Assembly: GCF_027942865.1 (NCBI RefSeq)
Contig: NC_134515.1
Coordinates: forward strand, 35,423,025 to 35,487,024
Length of the DNA stretch: 64,000 nt
Reading direction: 5' to 3'
Origin: Odontesthes bonariensis
Lineage: Eukaryota; Chordata; Actinopteri; Atheriniformes; Atherinopsidae
The stretch's first letter is position 1. Every line of letters starts with the position of its first letter. Below, one piece after another: positions 23,501 to 31,247 of this stretch. Made by a program: the position numbers and the translations under genes. The notes under the pieces were generated by a model, which saw only the letters and a program-made list of their open reading frames with translations, was not told the origin of the DNA and searched no databases.

Positions 23501-24239
23501 TATCCAGCACACGCCACCCACGTGTGTGAGCACACGCAACCCACTCAGAGACTCATCTATGTGCACATATTCCTGTTTACAAGATGTGTTTGAACACAGC
23601 TTTCAAAGTGCAACAACTGCTCACACATGCTGGGAACAAAGCAGATGCAGATCTGTGCGTCAGCGTGCGTGTGTGTGTGCGCAGTGGATTATCAGAGTCT
23701 AAATTGGGACAAGTGGATGTTTAAGTGGTATGCTCAGGTCAGCGAAATCAAAATCACCTGTCAGGACACATATTTACTGCCATTGTTCGGACTCTGTGTG
23801 TGCTCTTGTTTCTGTTACATCATCGGGAGCTTTTCTGCCGATCATCACTGACCCTGTTGGGACCAGTAAATCTTATAGGGGCGAAAGAACAGCCCCAGTG
23901 AGACAAAACATCATCGTCCTTTTCGGGGTTTTATTAGGGTTAGGGTAAGGGCGTGAAATGAGGTCAGGGACTGGGTTAGGCTGTACACAATCACTGCAAC
24001 GTCCTCAGAAGGATAGCTGTACGGGCTTGTGTGCACATGCATCTTATAAAGCAGACCTGGTAAAGCTGGTTTGCGCACTTTCTGCACAGGTTGTGCTGGC
24101 AGGGCAGGATGACCACCGGCTTGTTGAAGATCTCCAGGCAGATCGGACACATCAGCTGTTTCTCCAGTGATGCCAGTGCTTCCTCACGTTCTGCTCCCTG
24201 GCCGACCTGCAGATGGCTCAGGTCAGCTGACAGAGACAT
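8779..24239 (-). CDS. MuRF-family muscle RING-finger E3 ubiquitin ligase (TRIM54/55/63-like), nine coding exons
   Basis: Spliced CDS: complement of 8779-9254, 11689-11813, 11960-11982, 12143-12298, 16917-16994, 19674-19769, 20564-20747, 20831-20988, 24057-24239. This is 1479 nt, 492 aa plus stop, and every junction keeps phase. Order: RING about residues 26-90 ([27 protein letters not shown]), a proline-rich linker, a B-box about 125-165 ([26 protein letters not shown]), coiled coil about 176-285, a COS-like segment to about 334, then an acidic Glu/Pro tail. RING plus [17 protein letters not shown] is diagnostic of MuRFs, which ubiquitinate sarcomere proteins and bind titin and microtubules in striated muscle. 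No SPRY domain is present, as expected for MuRFs. The start is the Met at 24239; an upstream in-frame Met or a short upstream coding exon is possible. Which paralogue it is (trim55-like, or a fish-specific MuRF such as trim101) cannot be settled from sequence alone. Confidence 0.9.
9255..11688 (-). other. MuRF intron 8
   Basis: Holds the SINE at 10.05-10.24 kb. Otherwise there are no recognised elements and no coding sequence. Confidence 0.6.
10047..10241 (-). mobile_element. tRNA-derived SINE, minus strand
   Basis: Read on the minus strand it starts GGGGCGGTCGGTGGCGTAGT (A-box-like GGCGTAGTGGGTTAAG). It has a B box (GGTTTGAGTCCC) and a tRNA-unrelated body, ending near an A/C-rich tail (the T/G run at 10035-10055 on the plus strand). 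It lies in the last MuRF intron. Confidence 0.7.
11689..11813 (-). CDS. MuRF exon 8: COS-like segment
   Basis: 125 nt, acceptor ACTTCTTCAG, donor AAGG|gtaagtaa. Encodes [19 protein letters not shown] then KSIDFIK. This aligns with the MuRF stretch ending in LRAIDF, part of the microtubule-binding COS region. Confidence 0.8.
11960..11982 (-). CDS. MuRF exon 7: 23-nt microexon
   Basis: A 23-nt exon (NSKQLIT plus two bases of the next codon) between an ATCCTCAG acceptor and a gtgagtatt donor. It corresponds to the KQLIK / KELIN motif that opens the COS box of MuRFs. Phase is only kept if this microexon is included. Confidence 0.75.
12143..12298 (-). CDS. MuRF exon 6: coiled coil end
   Basis: 156 nt, 52 codons, phase 0 at both ends. 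It encodes [11 protein letters not shown] and [13 protein letters not shown], collinear with EQEEKL and SMEEP of TRIM54. The acceptor is ATAAAG, less typical than the others, after a long pyrimidine-rich stretch. Confidence 0.8.
13230..13606 (+). mobile_element. L2-type LINE 3' end with (TAATG)n tail
   Basis: 13430-13606 matches the ends at 22.29-22.48 kb and 33.37-33.56 kb: GCACTTACTCTAGCACTAG, then GTAAGTCGCTTTGG and AAAGCGTCTGCAAAATGACC with a short GTAAT repeat tail. The shared 165-bp module is inserted in it. Confidence 0.75.
13262..13428 (+). repeat. Copy 1 of a 165-bp module shared between two unrelated LINE contexts
   Basis: Begins CCTCCACCACTGGCACC and contains two imperfect internal units around ACCCGAACCAGGGTTTG, ending GTGCAGTTGTTGAGAAGCTG. 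The same module is at 15457-15622 within a different LINE. CAGGGTTTGAATCCC in copy 2 resembles a tRNA B box. Confidence 0.7.
13900..14413 (+). mobile_element. Degenerate R2/Rex6-like LINE fragment
   Basis: The frame around 13916-14161 reads [20 protein letters not shown], close to the N-terminal region of fish R2/R4-type LINE ORFs (ETN…LVYATA…LGYK). It then breaks into several frames. A later stretch resembles EARRVNRMF and TQWQ of the same families. It is cut by the next LINE at 14414. Confidence 0.5.
15457..15622 (+). repeat. Copy 2 of the 165-bp module
   Basis: CCTCCACCTCTGGCACC … GTGCAGTTGGTGAGAGGCTG, with two internal units CCTACCCGAACCAGGGTTTG. It lies inside the 3' region of the Rex1-type LINE. 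The sister LINE at 37.4 kb lacks this whole segment. Confidence 0.7.
15959..15986. repeat. Poly(C) run in LINE 3' region
   Basis: Over 20 consecutive C, immediately after GCCGCCGCCGCTGCAG. Its length in the assembly may be unreliable. Confidence 0.85.
16917..16994 (-). CDS. MuRF exon 5: coiled coil
   Basis: 78 nt, 26 codons, phase 0 at both ends, acceptor CCTTCACAG and donor AAG|gtcaga. The peptide ([18 protein letters not shown]) matches the MuRF coiled-coil motif around FDTLYAILDEKK of TRIM63. Confidence 0.8.
17239..18393 (+). mobile_element. TIR-bounded element (GTGTCACGRATY ends) in MuRF intron 4
   Basis: The left end is GTGTCACGATCC and the right end, reverse-complemented, is GTGTCACGGATT. 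The interior is rich in CTGCCTG and ends with an AATAAA-type stretch (CTTAATAAACTGG), as in a common fish repeat family. A separate piece at 17.92-18.06 kb (TTTATTTATCCCAGAGGGAA) looks like the end of a Rex-type LINE inserted within it. No coding gene is present. Confidence 0.5.
17621..17711. repeat. (CCTG)n tetranucleotide array, about 22 units
   Basis: 91 bp of uninterrupted CTGC/CCTG repeats. Open frames of PACL or GRQA repeats across it are translations of the microsatellite. In the MuRF transcript sense (minus strand) it reads CAGG. Confidence 0.97.
19674..19769 (-). CDS. MuRF exon 4: start of coiled coil
   Basis: 96 nt, 32 codons, phase 0 at both ends, between a TTTTTCAG acceptor and a GAG|gtatgtg donor. 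It encodes a helical stretch ([18 protein letters not shown]) aligning with the exon after the B-box in TRIM54 and TRIM63. Confidence 0.8.
20511..20549. repeat. (CA)n microsatellite beside the MuRF exon 3 donor
   Basis: About 19 CA units on the plus strand, GT in transcript sense, beginning 14 bp past the donor of the B-box exon. Confidence 0.95.
20564..20747 (-). CDS. MuRF exon 3: proline-rich linker and B-box zinc finger
   Basis: The acceptor TTCTTTCCAG precedes [15 protein letters not shown], which leads in frame into the B-box ([16 protein letters not shown], then [13 protein letters not shown]). The exon ends in phase 0 at QQQK before a gtatgatg donor. The intron to exon 2 is only 83 bp. 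A (CA)n microsatellite starts 14 bp past the donor. Confidence 0.82.
20831..20988 (-). CDS. MuRF exon 2: second half of RING and MuRF-specific linker
   Basis: Starts after a TCTTCCAG acceptor and encodes the last RING cysteines (CPSCRHEV) and the MuRF signature [17 protein letters not shown]. It ends in phase 2 at CCAAG before a gtggag donor. Continuing past that donor meets a stop, which supports the splice. Confidence 0.85.
22290..22480 (+). mobile_element. L2-type LINE 3' tail
   Basis: CACTTACTCTAGCACTAG, then GTAAGTCGCTTTGGATAAAA and GCGTCTGCAAAATGACC, followed by a (TAATG)n tail. Near identical to 33.40-33.56 kb. Confidence 0.8.
23027..23055. repeat. Small perfect hairpin (11-bp arms)
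   Basis: ATTTTTTTTAC and GTAAAAAAAAT are separated by 7 bp; CGTACG occurs on both sides. No function is evident. Confidence 0.5.
23836..24050 (-). repeat. Intronic TAACCC-rich vertebrate repeat abutting the MuRF RING-exon donor
   Basis: In transcript sense it has GCACACAAGCCCGTACAGCT, GAGGACGTTGCAGTGAT, then CTTACCCTAACCCTAATAAA and ATGTTTTGTCTCACTGGGG. This order (CACACA / GTACAGCTAT / GAGGAC / CCCTAACCCTAA / GTCCTCA-like) is that of a widespread repeat found in fish introns. It starts within about 10 bp of the exon 1 donor. Confidence 0.55.
24057..24239 (-). CDS. MuRF exon 1: N-terminus and first half of RING
   Basis: Encodes 61 residues ending [10 protein letters not shown] in phase 0, the same place where mammalian MuRF genes split the RING. 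The open frame continues upstream to about 24341, so the start may be earlier. The donor after CAG reads gtctgc, a weak match to consensus. Confidence 0.85.
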
Positions 24240-24616
24240 GCCTGCTTCACCAAGCTTCTCCCCCTCCGAATGAAAGCAGAAAACACTTTGATTATCACAT
24301 TCACTGCTGCACCATCCACAATCTGACTTCCTGTCATTCATGTAAGGAGGATTTGAACTGATTGGGGTAGATTAATAGGTAACAAATTGGAGACAATTCT
24401 GTTGGCAGCTGTTCTTATTGTGGAAATAAACAGTATATACTGTACATATTAAATCCCATTTGTTTTATATAAAGTTCATTTTGAGGATTTATTATTGCAT
24501 CGTGCGGACTAATATACTGTGTATATGTTACATCATTTATTCACTTGCATGAAATAAAACTGTAATCCTAAATATTTGGTCACATTTGAGTCAAGGAGCT
24601 CATAACAAAAAAAAAA

Positions 24617-24826
24617 AAGTTTCAGTGCAATCCGTTGGTTTCCTTAGCTAGGAAATTGTTTTTGAATTGGCTCTATATGAACGAATTGGATTATTTTATG
24701 AATAATTATGATTACAATTAATTGAATTCCAATTGGCTTGAATTGGACTTTATTATCTAAGTGCCTTGAGATGATATTTGTTGTATTTGGCACTATATAA
24801 ATAAAAATGAATTGAATTGAATTGAA
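24617..24826 (+). mobile_element. Rex1-type LINE 3' tail (solo end)
   Basis: Matches 16150-16345 almost base for base: TTTCAGTGCAATCCGTTGG, TCTATATGAACGAATTGG, GTGCCTTGAGATGATATTTG, with a (GAATT)n tail. It lies between the MuRF 5' exon and the RING exon. Confidence 0.8.
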
Positions 24827-25178
24827 CAAGCGCTTGAATAGAAAAACAAAGCTTTGAATACACAGCTTGTATTGATACAAGAGGTGTGATGGGAGTTTTC
24901 ATCAAACAATCCATCCAAACAGTTCTGGACTGCAACCGTACAACAGAGGCACAAGTGTTCTGCTGTTGGGCCACGTCCCAGATGTCTCTCTTTGATTAAA
25001 GGAACATTCAGTCTAAGCACTCGTTTGCTGAAATCCTTCCTCAAAATGAGTTTAGTTCTAGGTACTGGGCTAAGCTATACCAACCATGAGTATGACATAA
25101 AACAACTGCAAAAAGAATCAAACCTTTTGGAGTGTAAAAACAGGTAGATAAAGAGGTGAAACATGATGGAATACTCAC

Positions 25179-25300
25179 CATCCTCTGCATGTGCTGATGG
25201 CGAGCAGTGTGTCACAGTCTGTTCACACTCAACTTTTTCTTGATCTCCAAAATGTTTTGCTTTTCAGAGAGGAGTTGCAGGTAGTGGGAGGGGGAACTTT
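25179..25300 (-). other. Probable 5' exon of the MuRF gene (mostly noncoding)
   Basis: On the minus strand a strong donor (GAGGATG|gtgagtat) ends a non-repetitive stretch 0.9 kb upstream of the RING exon. An ATG lies 12 nt before the donor (MQRM), and an acceptor after a pyrimidine tract near 24265 would keep it in frame, so it could carry the true start. The transcription start is not determined; the upper end is approximate. Confidence 0.4.
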
Positions 25301-25705
25301 ATCTGGAGGATTTTACTGACATGAAAACGTCGCTGGTGTAAGTTTGCTTTTGCTCAGAAATGGCTGACTCACTTCAGCACACAGGTTCATTCTTAGTCGT
25401 GTAAACTAAGGTACTGCCATAGAGTATACATCCAAAATCTGAAGAAGTCCCACCCTGAGCAGCAGTGGAGTTCCACCTTCAGCAGGGGCCTGTTTCTGAG
25501 CTCTCCCCTTCAGTTCCACCAAACTGTCGGTCGGGACAGCAGACTCTACCTTGTTTTGGAACTTTCTCCAGTTCTTCCCCACTCGTTTGTCGTCCGCCTC
25601 CTCCTCACACACTCTTCCAGTGCTTTCTTTCGCTGTGTTTGTTTGTTCACAGTGTCCTCGCCATCTGCAGCAGTGTGTGTCTCACAGGAGAAAGAGGACT
25701 GATCT

Positions 25706-25746
<41 letters not shown>

Positions 25747-27154
25747 GGGGGGCATCAGGTTTCAGCGCACTGCCTCTGAAATGATCCCAACACCATATGG
25801 GGGAGTTGGCATGCTGGACAGATTAGGACCCTGCCAGGCTGTGCTCTTTCTACTGTTACAACCTCAAAGTCCTCTTAAAGGTGTTATATGTGACATCTGA
25901 ATATATTCCAATCAAGACCGATGTAATGGCTCATTTGAAGTTGGCAGTACTGTACATACAAATGCAATTTCCAGAAAAAGTGGGACATTTCCCAAAAGGT
26001 AACAACTTCTGTGATTGATTCATTTGTTTGAGGCTTTATTGAACATGGGAAATTATTTTCATTCTCTTCACTGACTAACTCAAATGCAGTAAAGAGCATA
26101 AACATGGTTTTATAAAAACAGTATTTCAATTAAATGCTAGAAACACGGTAAAAAAAAAAGCTGTGAGAAAAGCAAAGAAAGACCGAAAGGTTTGAAGAAC
26201 AGAAAGGAAACACGGGCCTGGAAAATGAAAACTCCACCAGACTCAGTCAGCAGAGGTTGAACTGCTCCAAACTGGGCTCACACACTTCTATCCTGTCCAA
26301 CTAAACTCAGATGGGCTTAATGCATAATATTCAAAAAGGTTGAAAGGTTAAAGGAGTCTGAGGTAACCTCAGTGCGTAAAGACAGAGGACAGAAACTGTT
26401 GTCTGTTGGAAGCCCTCAACAAGCACTGCATGAGAATCCATCGTCCCACCACGATCAATAGAAGCACGTAGCCTGGGAGACATCTTGGAGAATCATTGTC
26501 GCCCCAACCACAGATGCATCCTGTGGCACTAATGGAACTGTTTTACATATTTCTTTCACCAGTTCTTTGAACATTCATCATACAGCAGAAGTTAAAGTTA
26601 AAGTTTTGCATATATATATAACACATTTTCATCAGCAGTCATAGAGCTTACTGATCTTAAGAAGGAGATTACCTGATTAGCTTCAACCAGTATTTTCTTT
26701 AATGTTTTATATTAGTTGGAAATCCAACTGTTTATTGACATTCCTTAAGCTTTTTCCCATCTCTAATTGTAAATGAAAGGACCACAATAAGGGAATTTGC
26801 CAGTCCAGAAATCAAATTATAGTGATACTAAACCCTTGTTAACACTTTGGAGCATACATGTGACAGTTTCTAATTACAAGCCAGCCAGCTGTATTTCACC
26901 TAGGCATGTGGTGTGATGTAACAACAGTTCAGGCCACAACACATAACTCACAATGAGACTGCAGGAAAAGGGACAAACACCAGCTGTCTGTGGCAGGACT
27001 GCAGTGAAAGGAAATCCAAACTGGAGAATAAAGCTGCCAGTTAAGTTCTCTACCAGGCTGGTGTGTGGCCGATGTTAATCAAGGTGTAAACTCCTGGTGA
27101 AAAAGGGAGTGTCTTTCTGTAGTGTTTAAACCAAATCATGTCACTGGCATTTAT
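25301..27154. other. Intergenic between MuRF 5' end and dnajc5 3' end
   Basis: A minus-strand frame at 25406-25612 (K/R/E-rich) is open but unrecognised and may simply be MuRF upstream sequence. Otherwise no gene or clear transposon is seen apart from the GT microsatellite. Confidence 0.4.
25707..25745. repeat. (GT)n microsatellite
   Basis: About 18 GT units followed by GGGGGG. Confidence 0.95.
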
Positions 27155-27845
27155 TTAAAGGGATAGTTCTCCTCTTTTGTCATGAAGCTGTATGACATCC
27201 CATATTAGCAATATTATTAATATAATATATAAATATTTTCTTACCCCCTGCTGCGTCCTGTGAGCAGAGTTCCAGCCTCGTTTTGGCGTTGATGAAGGTA
27301 GTCCGGCTAGTTGGCTGGGGCCACAAAAATAAAGCGTTTTGCTTCGCAAAACAATATGCGTTCAAAAGAGTAATACATCTGCATCACAAAATCGTTCTCC
27401 AAGAAAAAGTCAGACTTCACAATCGCTTGGCGCTATTTTCTCTCTACCTCCGTATCACTGCGTGCTGCCGCCTGCCAACAGCCGCGCCTGTTACAGTGTT
27501 TGCTGCTCAGAAGCAGGGGACTGCTCGGTCTGCACAATCTACACAGCAGGCAGTGATACGAAGGGAGAGAAAATAGGGCCAAGCGATTGTGAGGTCTGAC
27601 TTTTTCCTGGAGAAAGATTTTGTGATGCAAATGTATTACTCTGTTGAACGCATATTGTTTTGAGAAGCAAAACGCTTTATTTTTTAAGCCCCAGCCAACT
27701 AGCCGGACTACCTTCGTCAACGCCAAAACGAGGCTGGAACTCTGCTCACAGGACGCAGCAGGGGGTAAGAAGATGTTCATGAATAATTTTGCTAATATGG
27801 GATGTCATACAGCTTCATGTCAAAAGAGGCGAACTATCCCTTTAA
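27155..27845. mobile_element. Fold-back DNA element with ~300-bp terminal inverted repeats and TTAA target site
   Basis: The left arm (from 27155) and the reverse complement of the right arm (from 27845) both read TTAAAGGGATAGTTC. They then match at most positions for about 300 bp (for example TGTATGACATCCCATATTAG, CTTACCCCCTGCTGCGTCC). About 90 bp in the middle are unpaired. TTAA lies at both ends. Open frames on both strands are mirror images of the arms, not genes. Confidence 0.9.
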
Positions 27846-28146
27846 GACAACACAAAATAGCTGAAACCTGTGAGAATAATATGTCCCCTTTGAAGATCAT
27901 CTATATCAAGGATTCTACATTTCCTGCTTTAAAGCAGCGATTCCCACACGTATCCATGGTCTACAGATCCAGATATGTTGTTGACACTAGAAAGGAATTT
28001 ATAGACCGGCTTGTACATTGATGTGGGCTGTGGCTGTTGAAATACATTCTTTGCTAAATATGTGAAATGTTCGGATTGGATAGTTATGACCAACTGTGGG
28101 ATCCTCCTTGGCAAAGATAACAATAGAATTGGGGCTTTTCCACATT

Positions 28147-31100
28147 TTTATTCAAAGAAACACACAGGGAAAACGTTCATTCTGAAGGATCAGAGACATT
28201 TATTTTAAAACTGAATGTCCGCCTGACAGACAAGCTAGAAACAGAAAACCTCCACATCTCTACAGAATCCACTGCGTGTATGTACAGAGCGTCCGCCATC
28301 TTTTCAAATCTTTGTCAAAATGGTTCACATCTAGAATTCTATACATCTCCTTGATATACCAGCTAGCAATTAAATCAGATATTAAAAAGACAAGAAAAAT
28401 CAAATAAATAATTCAGTATAATTATCATCTGGATCCTCATTTCTGTCATTGTTCTGGATTGAACAGTGGAAGCGTTCATGTATGATGGGCTTTAAACTGC
28501 AGTAACACGACCAATCAAGCAGAGAGGTTTGCTTCCAACTCGATTCAGTTCCATTTAATTCCTTTAGGGACATCAAGCTGAACCTGTAGATCATCTGAAA
28601 CATTTGCTCATTTCAGTTGGAAGTCTAACCTAGTTAATCAGCTCTTATTGCATGTATAGATCCGTTTGACTGAGCTTTTTAAACACTAAATAAATTAGCC
28701 ATTTTGGTTCAGTGTAGTTGTTTTTTTTGTTTTCTTTTTATTACAAAACTTAAACTGTCGAAAAAAAAAACAACCACATTCTTTCTGCACTTTCTTCCAA
28801 ATGGATCGCTACTTTTACCAGACAAAGAACAAGAAAAAAAAGCTTGCTAGAAAAGAAATGACACCCTAAAAAGACTGATTTGTTTGTATGTCGTAAACTG
28901 CTAAGATTATTACGTCTTCTACTCAACTCCTGCCACATGAACAAGATAATAAGACTTTGGATATCAATATCCTCCCTTCATGAACAACATAAATAAGAAA
29001 AACAAATACAACGAAAAGACAGATAGTTAATTCTATGACCGACTCAAACAACTAGAGATCTAAGCATTCACTTTACACAACATGTACACCATTTCGACGA
29101 GGCGTGAACTAAAAAACAAAACGGGGGGCCGACACGGTATTTCTGTAAGCTCGATCTTCTAAGCACAGGGGTCACTAGTATCCGGAAAAGTCTCAACTTG
29201 TAACACTGGACTCTGATGTCGATCCCACGGTACGCACAAAGTCTTTGATGTGGAGCACGCAGCTGAGCTCTTCCCTTTGGAGGAGACGAGCTGAAAGGAA
29301 AGAGCAATGAAGAAGGAGAGGAGAGAAGAAACTATGAGGAAGAGGAGGCTCGAGCTGAACCAATGAGTGGATGGCTCCACAGGTACAATTCAGAGTTAGC
29401 TGTGTCATGTGTCTGCAGGCCAGAGGGGATTCCCTGCAGTCAGGGGCATGTGTCTGAAGCTGGCTTCCATTAAGCCCCCAGCATGTGGGATCTGAAAGCT
29501 TTCCTGCTTAGACTTTGCTCTTCAACGCTGTTTTATGGAATTCTATGTAGAAGCATGGCCTCACGTACATCAACGATAATTCGAACTGAACTTTTTTCGT
29601 CTGGTTTATGAAAGAAAAGTGGAAGAAAACAAAGTCGCTCCTCCACACTGACGGGAGCTGCTGCTGTTCATGGAAGTACGGAGGGCAAACAAGGATCCCA
29701 CCCCGTTTAATCGGCTTCTCACTGAAGATACAGACATAATCACTGAACTACTACACTCATCAGGACAAAGAATGCCATCATTAACAGAGTCCGAGAATAG
29801 TTTTACATTCAAGACCATGGTAAAACATTGATTGTATGACACTGTGTCAGTGACAGATTCAGGCAGCGTCGTCCTTTCTTCAGTTGATGCTGGTGATTAT
29901 ACAGACATGTACACAATATGAAAAAACATCAAGTGTAAAAAGTTGGAACCCAATTTTACACCAAAGATGAGAAAAAACATTTGTTTCCCAGTTGAAATTC
30001 AGTGCATATTTTACAGGTGTTGCTCTTACTTGATGGGTGAGATCTGCTTCTCTGTTGCAGCTAAAAACATGGTGTGATATATGGCGTATAAACTGGGTGT
30101 CGGTGTTGGGATGTTCTCAGGAAATGAAAGTGTTGTGTCAGGAGAGAAACAGAATCACTTGGATGCACTTTGCTGAAGGCTGAAAGCATCCGAACCGTTC
30201 TGCCTCTTCTCCAGGTTCAACGCTCCTCCTTTCTCTTGTCTGAAATGGGCTGAGCCCGTGTATGTTGCTGAGTCATCAGTACTTTCACATGTGTGCGTGT
30301 CAGTGTGAGAAGAGGAAAGATTACGGACACAGATGAACTGAGGGTGCTTGCTTGGCGGACAGAAGGGCTCTCATCAGCTGATAAAGTAGCTGTCAGGGCT
30401 GGCTATACAATCCCATCCGTATCTCTGGTGTTCCAGACATACTGGGGATCCTATATGTCTTGGCATTTATAAATATTTATTTTCATAAAAGTGTTACAGC
30501 ACAGTTCTTTAGTCTTACATACACCTACCGGTCACCCTCAGTATCTTGCTTCTCTCGTGCTCTCTGTGCTCTCATATGCTTTATTACTGGATTTGATTTA
30601 CAGCTGAATTCCAGGTAAGGGATTGAAATGCAGCCAATTCAGACAACATTTGAATGACTCCCACCTAAAATGAGTGGTCAAAGACTTTATGATTGCAATG
30701 TTGCCTTGCAGATTCCCCACAGACAGCAGCTGGCGTTATGTTCCAGCTGCTCTTACATCTAAAACTACGAGTGAGGAAAAAGACGAGGTCACACGGGCAG
30801 AAGAAAAGCAACATCAGCTGGCAACTCTTCAGTGGCATGTGAACACAGTTTGACAAAAAAGCTCCGCGGGTTTGTTGCTTGCTGTTTGCTCCAAAGCTGC
30901 TACATTAGCAAAGGAGGAGGAAACTGAGCGAGTGACACCAGAGGTGGAGGGAAGGCTGGGCTGTGAGAGGAGAGATACAAACACCAGAAGGCTTTACACA
31001 ACAACACCGTTGTCTAACACCACAAACTGTATCAAAGAACTCCTTATCTGCTATATCTGCTTTGAAAAAATAGGAATCTAAGTCAGAAGGTGGCTCCAGC

Positions 31101-31152
31101 ACCCAGCCCTAGCAGCTGATTACCTGTGAGCTGTATGTGTGTGAGAGTGCAT
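28147..31152 (-). other. dnajc5: Probable long 3' UTR of dnajc5
   Basis: About 3 kb follow the dnajc5 stop without recognisable transposons, in contrast to both flanks, and without a conserved reading frame. An AATAAA on the minus strand (TTTATT at 28147-28152) could end it. Long 3' UTRs are usual for DNAJC5 in vertebrates. The end point is inferred; only transcript data would fix it. Confidence 0.45.
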
Positions 31153-31247
31153 CTAGTATGTGTCAGTCTTGTAGCTTTGGTGTGCATCAGAGGTGAGCTG
31201 GGTGCTTTCCGTGGCCGACGAGGGCTGCACCATGATGGGCTCGCCAT
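31153..31247 (-). CDS. dnajc5: dnajc5 coding exon 4: C-terminus and stop
   Basis: Acceptor TTTTCTACCCAG; phase-1 join gives [20 protein letters not shown] then a TAG at 31153-31155. It aligns with PIVIQPASATETTQLTA of mammalian CSP-alpha, which fixes frame and stop. Confidence 0.92.

Noticed and set aside
23930-23950. Interstitial telomere (TTAGGG)n
   Set aside because: Only two or three degenerate units, in the order typical of a known intronic repeat, not a telomeric array.
25406-25755. Lys/Arg-rich minus-strand frames upstream of the MuRF 5' exon as a separate gene
   Set aside because: They run into the GT microsatellite, have no splice logic and no recognised family.
27283-28021. Paired frames on both strands sharing VRLVGWGHKNKAFCFAKQY-like peptides
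   Set aside because: The identical peptides on opposite strands come from the arms of the fold-back element.
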